Below are positions 7,842 through 14,128 of a stretch of DNA of 46,824 bases, one piece after another. Position numbers and translations under genes: made by a program. The stretch is from Synergistaceae bacterium (GTDB taxonomy: Bacteria > Synergistota > Synergistia > Synergistales > Synergistaceae): NCBI GenBank assembly GCA_031269875.1, contig JAISYM010000084.1, positions 1 to 46,824 on the forward strand. The letters are read 5' to 3'. The notes below the pieces were generated by a model. The model worked only from the letters and a program-made list of their open reading frames with translations, searched no databases and was not told where the DNA came from. The first letter of the stretch is position 1, and each line of letters starts with the position of its first letter.

Positions 7842-9077
7842 ATGAAAATTCGCCTTACGCAGACAAACATAGCCGCGCTCAAGCCCGCTGACAAACCCTA
7901 TTGGGTGACAGATGAGGGGTGCGATAATCTCCGGCTTTATGTAGGGACTCGAAACAGGACGTGGTATGCCGACTATCGAGAGGCGAGCGGCAAAAAAGCG
8001 CATCATAAACTCGGTCCCGCCGACGCGCTCACAGTCGCACAGGCGCGAGAAATGGCCCGCGAGGTGGCAACCAAAATCGCCAAAGGTGAGAGTGTCAAGA
8101 AGGAAAAGCCCGTCGAAAAGCTCACCCTTGGCTCATACCTGAATGACGTTTACTTCCGGGCGGCAAGCCAGGGCCTCAAGAGCGCGGACGAGACCATCAG
8201 AAAAATTACAGCCGACTTCGGCCAGTATTTCAGCAAGCCAATCGACGAGCTGACGCCTATCATGTTCGAGAAATGGAGAACTGCCCGGTTGCAAGCGGGG
8301 GCTAAGGCCGCGACGGTGAACCGGATACTTTCGACGCTAAGGAGCTCGATCAATTGGGGCGTCAAGCGCGGGCTAATCGAGTCCAACCCACTGCAACGCC
8401 TTGGCAAGCTGAAAGAATCAGACTCGAAGAACATCATCCGCTATCTCAGCGACGACGAGCGCGAACGCCTTGAATCTGCGCTCACAGCCCGCGAGGATCG
8501 GCTCCAAAGGAAAAAAGGCGGCAAGACGTGCGGCGAGTTCTGGGACTACCTGCGTCCCGCCGTTCTGTTGTCGCTTAACACAGGCATAAGGCGCAACACT
8601 CTGTTTAGCCTCCTCTGGTCTGACGTTGACTTCGAATCGCAGACACTCACGCTTCGCGGCGAGGTGTCCAAGAACGGCGAGACAGCGCGCATCCCTCTGA
8701 ACGACGACGCCCATGACATACTTTCCTCTTGGCGCGGGCAGTCTGCGCATACCGGCGACGGCGATCTGATATTCCCTTCACCTAAAACAGGCAAAAAGCT
8801 AGACAACGCCCGTCGCTCGTGGGAAAGGGTTCTGAGGGAGGCGGGGATTGATAACTTCCGCTGGCACGACATGAGGCACGATTTCGCGTCGCAATTGGTT
8901 ATGCGCGGCGTTGACCTTACGGTAGTCTGCGAGCTTCTGAATCACAGCAACCTCAAGCTGACGATGAGATATGCGCACCTCGCGCCGAAACAGAAGCTCC
9001 ACGCCGTGCAAGCACTCAACCGCCGCACCAGAGGGGAAAAGATTGTCGGTAGAATACGCCGGATCGAATCAGCATAG
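7842..9077 (+). CDS. int: Tyrosine recombinase (integrase) of the island
   Basis: Site-specific tyrosine recombinase of 411 residues, expected to insert and excise the island at tRNA-Glu. An upstream in-frame ATG at 7800 lies in the promoter/repeat region; the ATG at 7842 follows GGGGGAGGG and is preferred. Domains in order: an N-terminal DUF4102-like arm-binding part (MKIRLTQTNIAALKP...), a SAM-like core-binding domain (LTLGSYLNDVYFR ... RILSTLRSSINWG), then the catalytic domain. Visible catalytic residues are Arg in NTGIRRNTL, Lys in VSKNGETARIPL, His-x-x-Arg in WHDMRHDFAS, His in LLNHSNLKLT and the nucleophile Tyr in MRYAHLAP. It is the only island gene near attL and points away from it. 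In the excised circle it would diverge from the Xre operon across attP. Confidence 0.95.
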   Translation: MKIRLTQTNIAALKPADKPYWVTDEGCDNLRLYVGTRNRTWYADYREASGKKAHHKLGPADALTVAQAREMAREVATKIAKGESVKKEKPVEKLTLGSYLNDVYFRAASQGLKSADETIRKITADFGQYFSKPIDELTPIMFEKWRTARLQAGAKAATVNRILSTLRSSINWGVKRGLIESNPLQRLGKLKESDSKNIIRYLSDDERERLESALTAREDRLQRKKGGKTCGEFWDYLRPAVLLSLNTGIRRNTLFSLLWSDVDFESQTLTLRGEVSKNGETARIPLNDDAHDILSSWRGQSAHTGDGDLIFPSPKTGKKLDNARRSWERVLREAGIDNFRWHDMRHDFASQLVMRGVDLTVVCELLNHSNLKLTMRYAHLAPKQKLHAVQALNRRTRGEKIVGRIRRIESA

Positions 9078-9217
9078 CCTTATAACGCACGTACAGCGCG
9101 TATCTTTGCGCCGGACGATTAAGTTATCACCTAATCCCAACTTGGGCCGTCTGTGCGCGTCTACGCTGGCCTTTTGAGGCCGCATATCCCCTAACGCTTA
9201 TCTTGATCCCCGCCAAA

Positions 9218-9240
9218 GGGTATCCATCGAATGGATACCC
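9218..9240. repeat. Perfect 10-bp inverted repeat (GGGTATCCAT / ATGGATACCC)
   Basis: A 10-bp stem with a three-base loop and no T-run on either strand. It could be a protein-binding site or an atypical terminator after int. Confidence 0.6.
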
Positions 9241-9263
9241 TCCCATTGGCGAGGGGGGATGTA

Positions 9264-9296
9264 ACCTCGGCGTCGAGGTGTCCCAAATGGGACACC
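9264..9296. repeat. Two overlapping inverted repeats
   Basis: ACCTCG/CGAGGT (9264-9279) and GGTGTCCCA/TGGGACACC (9277-9296, two-base loop) share three bases, so only one can fold at a time. With the hairpin at 9218-9240 they form a compact cluster of mutually close dyads, which is unusual for simple terminators. Confidence 0.55.
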
Positions 9297-9344
9297 CTGA
9301 CCAACCCTAACAATCACTAAATAAAGATGCGCTTTTGAGTTTAA

Positions 9345-9560
9345 GATTATTTGTCCAGTCTACCGGATTCGGTAATTAAAGCCGGTCATTTGAATTGGCC
9401 CCCCAATTTTAGGGTGCGAGTTTTTGGCCTCGCCAAAGTCTATGGCAGATTTGCAATCCAGCCTGACACGCTATGATTTATGTCGGCTCAATTTTGAGCT
9501 TACGTTGAAAACCGTTGCTATGCTCGGCTCAATTTTGAGCTTAGTAGTTTTCCGTTCGCT
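9345..9560. mobile_element. Possible remnant end of an IS21-like insertion sequence
   Basis: The stretch contains a GAATTGGCCCCCCAATTTT motif (9390-9409) and two copies of GGCTCAATTTTGAGCTTA 42 bp apart. IS21-family elements carry multiple repeated sequences at their ends, and the arrangement recalls this. No transposase is present and the other end was not found. The call is tentative and based on pattern only. Confidence 0.25.
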
Positions 9561-9726
9561 TTCCCTTGGCGGGGCGGGGAATGTGAGCCGTCCGGGCCAG
9601 GGGCTATGCACGTCGATCCAAGATTGGATTCAGTCACATCGCGACACCTGCGGACGCAATGGCGGGCCGGGGATCTGAATTTGACAGACCCCTTTGGCGT
9701 CACGCTTCGGCTACGCGTTACCGGCT

Positions 9727-9897
9727 CTATACAGCCTTAGCCGCATTGGCGCGGCGTATCTCCTCGATAGCGCGGCGACCATTTTCCGCGCGTTGTTTGA
9801 AATCGCATTCCGCATCTTCTTCTGACATTTTTGAATAGCGCTCTGCCATTTCAAGCCTCACCCTGTGGATATCCTCGCAATCAAATATCATGCTCAT
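9727..9897 (-). CDS. Small antitoxin-like protein downstream of the PIN toxin
   Basis: A 56-residue ORF starting MSMIFDCEDIHRVR at 9897; its ATG overlaps the PIN gene's TGA (ATGA), so translation is probably coupled. It is the paralogue of the ORF at 7003-7176, sharing AERY, M-S/T-EEDAE and the identical C-terminus RRAIEEIRRANAAKAV. Strong conservation between two copies whose flanks diverge argues it is a real gene. It is rich in charged residues and predicted helical. Constant linkage to a PIN gene suggests it is the cognate antitoxin; this is inference. Confidence 0.7.
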   Translation of the reverse strand: MSMIFDCEDIHRVRLEMAERYSKMSEEDAECDFKQRAENGRRAIEEIRRANAAKAV

Positions 9898-10373
9898 TCC
9901 TCCTCGTTTAGCATCATTGTCGGTGACATGATGCGTACTACGTTATAGCTCTCTCTTATGTTGACAGCCTCAACCGCTTTTATCGCGCGAAAGTTGACGA
10001 TATGACGGAAATTCCAAGACAGGACGATATCACAGCCGCGCACAGTAGCTATTGCGATATGCGCGGCATCGTTGTAACTCTTAGGAGGCAGACCGCCAAA
10101 CTTGACGTAATACTCACTTAATCGCTTTGATTCATCGTTTCGATCAACATATTCAGTATGAATTTCTGCGAGCATTGACCGCATAAAAGATAATTTCGGT
10201 TCGGGTGTTTCCTCAAGTTCAACGATCGTGAGGTCTGAAATCACAACCTCATACTTCCCCGCCTTGATATCTTCCCACAGTTGTATCGTGTCGGCTTCCT
10301 TGTCCGGCACATCCGGCGCGTCGAGGTGGCTAATAATGCTGGTATCGAGGTATATCCGCAACTTCTTCATCAT
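9894..10373 (-). CDS. PIN-domain ribonuclease toxin (VapC-like)
   Basis: A 159-residue PIN-domain protein, probably a Mg-dependent RNase toxin. Acidic active-site positions are visible: Asp in IYLDTSIIS near residue 10, Glu in SDLTIVELEE, and Asp in SYNDAAHIAIA. These are followed by the family motif LSWNFRHIVN. The ATG at 10373 is preceded by GGGGAA. It begins 38 bp after HicB, so it may be the fourth gene of an HTH-hicA-hicB-PIN-antitoxin operon. Unlike classical vapBC, the small partner lies downstream. A broken paralogue sits at 7181-7510, just outside the island. Confidence 0.85.
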   Translation of the reverse strand: MMKKLRIYLDTSIISHLDAPDVPDKEADTIQLWEDIKAGKYEVVISDLTIVELEETPEPKLSFMRSMLAEIHTEYVDRNDESKRLSEYYVKFGGLPPKSYNDAAHIAIATVRGCDIVLSWNFRHIVNFRAIKAVEAVNIRESYNVVRIMSPTMMLNEEE

Positions 10374-10410
10374 GTGGCTATTCCCCTTTGGCGTCTGTCA
10401 GTTCGGCGCG

Positions 10411-10713
10411 TCAAGCGACATTTACTATTTTCACGCCGGGGAAATGTACCTCGCCAGCGTCTGTTATTTCCGCGTCGATATCTTCAAACTCTTTGCCTTT
10501 CATGCACAGTCCCTCACGGAACATCTGCTCGTCAAGCTCGCTAGTATTGGTTGTTTCGTCCGGCAAAAAGTCTTCAATCAAGCCTATTATGTTTCTTCGC
10601 GCTTCCTCTTTGGTGTCGCCTTCTGTTACACAGCACCGCAGTTCAGGACATATAACCGTATAGCCGCCCCCCACCTGTGGATAAAAAATCAAGGATAGGT
10701 TGTAATTTTTCAT
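10411..10713 (-). CDS. hicB: HicB-family antitoxin
   Basis: A 100-residue antitoxin starting MKNYNLSLIFYP at 10713, with GGAGG 8 nt upstream. The N-terminus is the HicB partial RNase-H-like fold: Y/F-x-x-x-x-GGGYTVICPELRCCVTEGDTKEEARRNI, matching the consensus D-x-x-G-Y-x-V-x-x-P-D/E-L-x-G-C-x-T-x-G-x-T-x-E-E-A. It lacks the classical C-terminal ribbon-helix-helix; a tail of about 45 residues ends in HFPGVKIVNVA. Its ATG overlaps the stop of hicA by 4 bp. Confidence 0.9.
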   Translation of the reverse strand: MKNYNLSLIFYPQVGGGYTVICPELRCCVTEGDTKEEARRNIIGLIEDFLPDETTNTSELDEQMFREGLCMKGKEFEDIDAEITDAGEVHFPGVKIVNVA

Positions 10714-10934
10714 TGCTCGTTCCTCCATTTCATAACGTCGCTGCCGGTATACCCAGCTTTTCTCAGGATATCTTTTACCGTACCCGGCTTCATATCCCCG
10801 GTGTGCGCCGGTATCGGCAATCTCAACGAACTTTTCACCATCTTGACACCATGCCGGGCGCGTTCGGTCTCCCTGTGAAAGCCTTTAGACGCGAGGAAGG
10901 CTATCAGTTCCGCCGCCGTGATTGTAAACCCCAT
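10710..10934 (-). CDS. hicA: HicA-family mRNA interferase toxin
   Basis: A 74-residue double-stranded-RNA-binding-fold toxin. Diagnostic features are the helix ELIAFLASKGF, the catalytic His in RARHGVKMV, the strand LRLPIPAH and the C-terminal KPGTVKDILRKAGYT. It begins 1 bp inside the stop of the upstream HTH gene (TAATG) and ends overlapping hicB by 4 bp. The classical toxin-first hicAB order is kept. Confidence 0.92.
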   Translation of the reverse strand: MGFTITAAELIAFLASKGFHRETERARHGVKMVKSSLRLPIPAHTGDMKPGTVKDILRKAGYTGSDVMKWRNEQ

Positions 10935-11206
10935 TACTCGCCTTCGGCCTTCTTCGTTTCAGCGACGGCGGCCAGTTCCTCGCGTATCCCGGCCAACTCG
11001 TCAGCGAGCTTCTCCTTGTTGGTGCGCGGGCCGCGTTTGCCGGGGGCATGATTCCTAATTGATTCTTCGTGGATAAGCCAGTCACGAGCAAATTTAACAG
11101 CCGGAAGCCTACCTGATTGACATAACTGCTGCACGCGAATAGCTGAAACGCCTAATATATCAGCAGCCTCAATAACTGATAGATAATTGCCTTGTAAGCA
11201 TTCCAT
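10934..11206 (-). CDS. Small helix-turn-helix (excisionase-fold) DNA-binding protein
   Basis: A 90-residue protein with an N-terminal MerR/excisionase-type HTH: LSVIEAADILGVSAIRVQQLCQSGRLPAVKFARDWLI, followed by a basic charged helical tail (GKRGPRTNKEKLADEL...). It is the first gene of the hicAB-PIN operon and is preceded by a GGTGATC ribosome-binding site. It probably autoregulates through the CTAGAC repeats at 11240-11293. A recombination directionality role is possible for this fold, but operon position favours toxin-antitoxin control. Confidence 0.75.
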   Translation of the reverse strand: MECLQGNYLSVIEAADILGVSAIRVQQLCQSGRLPAVKFARDWLIHEESIRNHAPGKRGPRTNKEKLADELAGIREELAAVAETKKAEGE

Positions 11207-11239
11207 TAGATCACCCCTTATGACGCAAATTATATTTTA

Positions 11240-11293
11240 TTTGCCTAGACTAATAATAAGCAATTCTGCCGATCTTTTTTACTTTGTCTAGAC
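11240..11293. promoter_or_regulatory. Divergent control region with repeated TTTGYCTAGAC operator
   Basis: TTTGCCTAGAC (11240-11250) and TTTGTCTAGAC (11283-11293) are direct repeats 43 bp apart, about four helical turns. The second lies in a palindrome, TGTCTAGACA. On the minus strand the first repeat sits between a TTGCTT and a TAAAAT box (18-bp spacing) upstream of the HTH gene. On the plus strand the second overlaps a candidate start for the 11.3-12.3 kb transcript. The HTH protein is the natural candidate ligand. Confidence 0.5.
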
Positions 11294-11649
11294 ATATATT
11301 TATCCCATCTACCAAGGCGGCCAACGCCAAAGGAGGAAACAACGATGGGGCACACAGCATGTTCACCAAGGCAAGCGAGATGAGACGCTTTTCGATAGCG
11401 TAGGGGGCGGCGTGGGCCAACGGGGGGATAACTTGAGTCCGGGGCATATAAGGCCCCCCTGCGGCAAAGTACCTCCGTATCGCATGGATGGAGTCCATGC
11501 CACAGAGGGAAAGAAAGGGCGTAACGCATGTGACTTTGACGAGGGGGTGTCTTTATACCTCTAAAACAAAGTTAGGCGGCTATTTGCCCGGAGCTTTAAA
11601 AATGAACCCAGTGATAGCAAGGGCCTGGAAAACGGACGGGAGGCAAAAA
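11294..11649 (+). other. Long untranslated leader with tiny ORFs and hairpins
   Basis: No gene longer than about 15 codons is convincing. A strong AAAGGAGG precedes ATG 11344, which opens a 12-codon ORF (MGHTACSPRQAR). Its TGA overlaps the start of a 7-codon ORF. A GGGGCATATAAGGCCCCCC stem (about 11441-11460) and a GCATGGA/TCCATGC hairpin (11482-11500) follow. The stretch could be an attenuator or a small RNA serving the gene at 11650. Confidence 0.4.
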
Positions 11650-11925
11650 ATGGACACCGCGTATCAGTTGGCGCAGATCGAGAAATACGGGAAGCAGGCT
11701 AAGGGCAGGGCAGAGTACATAAGGTTCCTGAACGGCGAGAGGCTGGGGTATGACGAGGCGATCTACGCGCGTTGTTACGAGTGCATGGCGTTCTATCGCG
11801 ACGGCATAGAAGATTGCGTGTCTGCCATGTGTCCGTTGCATCGGTACATGCCGTACAACGCGACGCGCCGCCAAAAGGAAGACATGAGCGGGAACAACCC
11901 AACCAAGAGACATTCCCGCCCATAA
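11650..11925 (+). CDS. Phage-type small cysteine-rich protein
   Basis: A 91-residue protein. The frame is open upstream, but GGGAGG lies 7 nt before ATG 11650, which is the preferred start. The central motif CYECMAFYRDGIEDC followed by MCPLHRYMPY is a Cys-rich cluster (C-x2-C, then C, then C-P-L) typical of a small conserved phage/prophage protein family with a probable Zn-binding knuckle; function unknown. It is on the plus strand, convergent with the main island operon. Confidence 0.7.
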   Translation: MDTAYQLAQIEKYGKQAKGRAEYIRFLNGERLGYDEAIYARCYECMAFYRDGIEDCVSAMCPLHRYMPYNATRRQKEDMSGNNPTKRHSRP

Positions 11926-11933
11926 AGCACCCT

Positions 11934-11966
11934 CCAAAGGGGGTCGATACAGTCTACCCCCTTTGG
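11934..11966 (+). terminator. Strong hairpin (terminator/attenuator) between two plus-strand genes
   Basis: A perfect 11-bp stem, CCAAAGGGGGT / ACCCCCTTTGG, with an 11-base loop, lies 8 bp after the stop of the preceding gene and 31 bp before the next start. No T-run follows, so it may block or process RNA rather than act as a standard terminator. Confidence 0.45.
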
Positions 11967-11997
11967 CGGTATCAAATCAATCAAGGAGGATACGAAA

Positions 11998-12291
11998 TTG
12001 ACAGATCAAGGAGAGGTAACGATATTCAGCGAGCCTATATACAACGATTTAGGCGGCGGCTTCCATACGCATACGCGGTCTTTTGACGACGGGAGCAACA
12101 TTATGTACTACGACAGCGGGCATATGTTTATCCGCTGTTATCCAGCGCCTGTAACTGACGATCCTTGCCCTGTACCAAAATCCCATCTGTACTACTGGCA
12201 GGTAATATGCAACCGCCCGGATATCTCCACATGGGAACAGATAGCGGAGGCGATCCGCAGCCAGGGGATAAAAGCAGGAGGCGGAGATTGA
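11998..12291 (+). CDS. Hypothetical island protein (TTG start)
   Basis: A 97-residue protein starting with TTG at 11998 behind AAGGAGGA (7-nt spacing). No family is recognised. It is hydrophilic, with aromatic-rich stretches (IMYYDSGHMFIRCYPAP; HLYYWQVIC) and no membrane segment or signal peptide. It is the last plus-strand gene before a bidirectional terminator. Confidence 0.6.
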   Translation: MTDQGEVTIFSEPIYNDLGGGFHTHTRSFDDGSNIMYYDSGHMFIRCYPAPVTDDPCPVPKSHLYYWQVICNRPDISTWEQIAEAIRSQGIKAGGGD

Positions 12292-12353
12292 GAAGGTTTC
12301 GGATAAGCACCCCGCCAACGTGGTCAACCTGCTCAACCTGCCATAAATAAATT

Positions 12354-12387
12354 CAGGCCCGGGGATATCGTCCACACCCCGGGCCTG
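12354..12387. terminator. Bidirectional hairpin between converging genes
   Basis: A perfect 11-bp stem, CAGGCCCGGGG / CCCCGGGCCTG, with a 12-base loop, sits between the plus-strand gene ending at 12291 and the minus-strand gene ending at 12402. T-runs are poor, so function rests on stem strength and position. Confidence 0.6.
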
Positions 12388-12401
12388 TTCGCCAGTCATC
12401 T

Positions 12402-12560
12402 TTAGCAGAGTGTAAGCCCACCAGATTCCCGGGGCTCCCCGAGCGCCCGGTCGATGATGTACATGTATATAGCGGCCCTGACTTCCGCTGGCGTCTCGGG
12501 ATTTTTAGCCATAGCCAACAACGCCTTTGCTGCCCGGATAGGATCGTCATGCTTGCGCAT
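12402..12560 (-). CDS. Small hypothetical protein after terminase small subunit
   Basis: A 52-residue ORF starting MRKHDDPIRAAKALLAMAK at 12560. GGGAGG lies 8 nt upstream and the start overlaps the 3' end of the TerS gene by 14 bp, so translation is probably coupled. It is an amphipathic helical protein with no family recognised. It is the last gene of the main island operon. Confidence 0.6.
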   Translation of the reverse strand: MRKHDDPIRAAKALLAMAKNPETPAEVRAAIYMYIIDRALGEPRESGGLTLC

Positions 12561-13056
12561 CACTGTTGCCTCCCCTCGCATCAAGCGCCTCCAGAATGGA
12601 AGCGGGGGTGATTGTCGCGTTAACTTCCACCTTGTCGTTAAACATGCCGAGGTGGCTGCCTAAGAGCTCAAGGGCCTTGAGCTTGTCGAAGCGCTTGGCC
12701 TTTATGCTGCCGCCAACCGCGCTGCGCGTCTCGGACACTTCGGCCACAATAGCCGCCTCATCGTCGGTCAGCTCGTCAGACGGGCGCAAGGTTACACCGT
12801 CAGGCCCCCACTCGAATATCTGTCTAGTGTCCACAAAGGCGATACGGGCAAGCTCCTGTACAACGCGGTCGGCGGTGACCCCCGTTCGTTTGGAGCGTTC
12901 GGCGAGGGCGGAATTGATTTCAGTTTCAACATTCTTCATCAATCGCTGTCCAACCGAGTATGCCGTATTCTCGGCGTATCCCGCCCTGATAGCGGCTTGA
13001 GTGGCGTTCATATCTATCAGGTATTCTTCCACAAACCTAGTCTGTTTTGGCGTCAT
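12547..13056 (-). CDS. terS: Phage terminase small subunit (TerS)
   Basis: A 169-residue member of the Terminase_2 family, which recognises the packaging site on DNA. The N-terminus is diagnostic: LTPKQ-type start MTPKQTRFVEEYLIDMNATQAAIRAGYAENTAY... continuing to SVGQRLMKNVETEI, an HTH DNA-binding domain. The middle part has ADRVVQELARIAFVDTRQIF and the C-terminus is an oligomerisation helix region. No large terminase follows; the next gene is tiny and then the strand ends at a terminator. In phage satellites a lone TerS redirects a helper's TerL to satellite DNA (known for SaPIs/PICIs); applying this here is inference. Confidence 0.93.
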   Translation of the reverse strand: MTPKQTRFVEEYLIDMNATQAAIRAGYAENTAYSVGQRLMKNVETEINSALAERSKRTGVTADRVVQELARIAFVDTRQIFEWGPDGVTLRPSDELTDDEAAIVAEVSETRSAVGGSIKAKRFDKLKALELLGSHLGMFNDKVEVNATITPASILEALDARGGNSDAQA

Positions 13057-13084
13057 TGTGTTTCCCCCCTAGACGTGCGCCCGT

Positions 13085-13561
13085 TTACACCACTATACCA
13101 TAATACGCCAAAGAGAGAGCGTCCGCCCTGCCGTCCCTAGGCTTGCGGCTTCCTTTTGGCGTCAACTCGCACCCTGGAAACATCCGCATGGCGAACCGGA
13201 TTGACCGCTCTTTCCCTTCACCCGGCACCCCGGCCAAAACCTTCTTTGTCCACACATGCGGCCTGACAACCCTATACGGCACGTCGAGCGCGCCCAGTAC
13301 ACCTTCCCATATCCCGAACCCTCGACCGGTCGAGAAGGTGCTTGTTACCCCCTGGCCTGACATTGCTTGCCCCTGTTCGAGCGTGACCACTGCAACGCCA
13401 AGGAGAGACATATGCCGGATCACGGCGGCCATTTCGGAAATGTCAAACACCTTCTCTATTGTCGGCGTGTCAGTCACCTCGATAACTTCAAGCGTCTGAA
13501 CGTTTATCGCCGCTATCGCGCCCTTTGCGCCCGGATCAATCCCAATTGAAACTTGCATCAT
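13085..13561 (-). CDS. RuvC-like Holliday junction resolvase (phage type)
   Basis: A 158-residue RNase-H-fold resolvase. Catalytic acids are visible: Asp in SIGIDPGAKGAI near residue 8, Glu in VVTLEQGQAM and the C-terminal Asp pair in RDGRADALSLA. The middle has GxGxxxGIWEG and the PYRVVRPHVWTKK stretch typical of phage RuvC-like proteins. It would resolve branched replication intermediates before packaging. The ATG at 13561 overlaps the preceding stop by 4 bp. It is distinct from the chromosomal ruvC at 24249. Confidence 0.88.
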   Translation of the reverse strand: MMQVSIGIDPGAKGAIAAINVQTLEVIEVTDTPTIEKVFDISEMAAVIRHMSLLGVAVVTLEQGQAMSGQGVTSTFSTGRGFGIWEGVLGALDVPYRVVRPHVWTKKVLAGVPGEGKERSIRFAMRMFPGCELTPKGSRKPRDGRADALSLAYYGIVV

Positions 13562-14085
13562 ATCAAAGCCCCTTCCATACCGTCGGCAAAAACATCAGTG
13601 ACAAGTCCCGCGAGTTTTGCCACGTCCGCTTTCGATGCGCCATCTTCAAAACTATTCGGCAGTGCGGCGCATATGATGTCGGCGGCGAGCTTGCCGCATT
13701 CGCTGAATAAATCCTCGAGCGTGCCATCGGCGCTCTCTCTTGGTGATTGTCCAGACACAAGCCCCTTTCGGAACTCGCGCACCAGAGTATCCCATTCCCC
13801 ATCATAATCCCGTTGGTCCATCTCAGTGCCCGCCGCGCCGCCAATGAGCCGGACGATTTGAAGCGCCCGCGCAAGCCGATCGCCGCCTGATTCCACGTGA
13901 ACCGCGAGCTTTTTTAAATATGGCTCGAAGTCTGCGTCGGCGTCCCTCATAGCGGCGAATTGCCTGGCCTTCTCGCGTCCCAATTCCGGCCCTTTTGCCA
14001 GCGCCGCGAGTTCCACCACCAATGCGGTATTAAAAGCCAATGTCTTCCCGTCTCGAATGCTTGCCTTTGCGTCAGTGTCCATCAT
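13558..14085 (-). CDS. Hypothetical island protein (175 aa)
   Basis: No family recognised. It is an acidic, alanine-rich and largely helical protein starting MMDTDAKASIRDGKTLAFN, with GGGGGA upstream. No membrane segment, Cys cluster or nucleotide motif. It lies in the replication/packaging operon between the helicase and the RuvC-like gene, and its stop overlaps the latter by 4 bp. A DNA-metabolism accessory is plausible from position only. Confidence 0.65.
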   Translation of the reverse strand: MMDTDAKASIRDGKTLAFNTALVVELAALAKGPELGREKARQFAAMRDADADFEPYLKKLAVHVESGGDRLARALQIVRLIGGAAGTEMDQRDYDGEWDTLVREFRKGLVSGQSPRESADGTLEDLFSECGKLAADIICAALPNSFEDGASKADVAKLAGLVTDVFADGMEGALI

Positions 14086-14128
14086 GCCGTCCCCCTTTTT
14101 TTATCGCTAAGCCATCTAAATAATTCCA

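Larger units (their letters stand above)
9078..9726. other. Gene-free 650-bp stretch rich in palindromes
   Basis: No open frame here looks like a protein. It holds three close hairpins (9218-9296), two copies of the palindrome GCTCAATTTTGAGC (9485-9498 and 9527-9540) and a short palindrome TCCAAGATTGGA near 9618. It separates int from the oppositely oriented toxin-antitoxin operon, so some hairpins may be terminators for the converging transcripts. Confidence 0.6.

Noticed and set aside
9424-9678. 84-codon plus-strand open frame in the island gap
   Set aside because: It runs through two palindromes and has no ribosome-binding site or domain-like composition.
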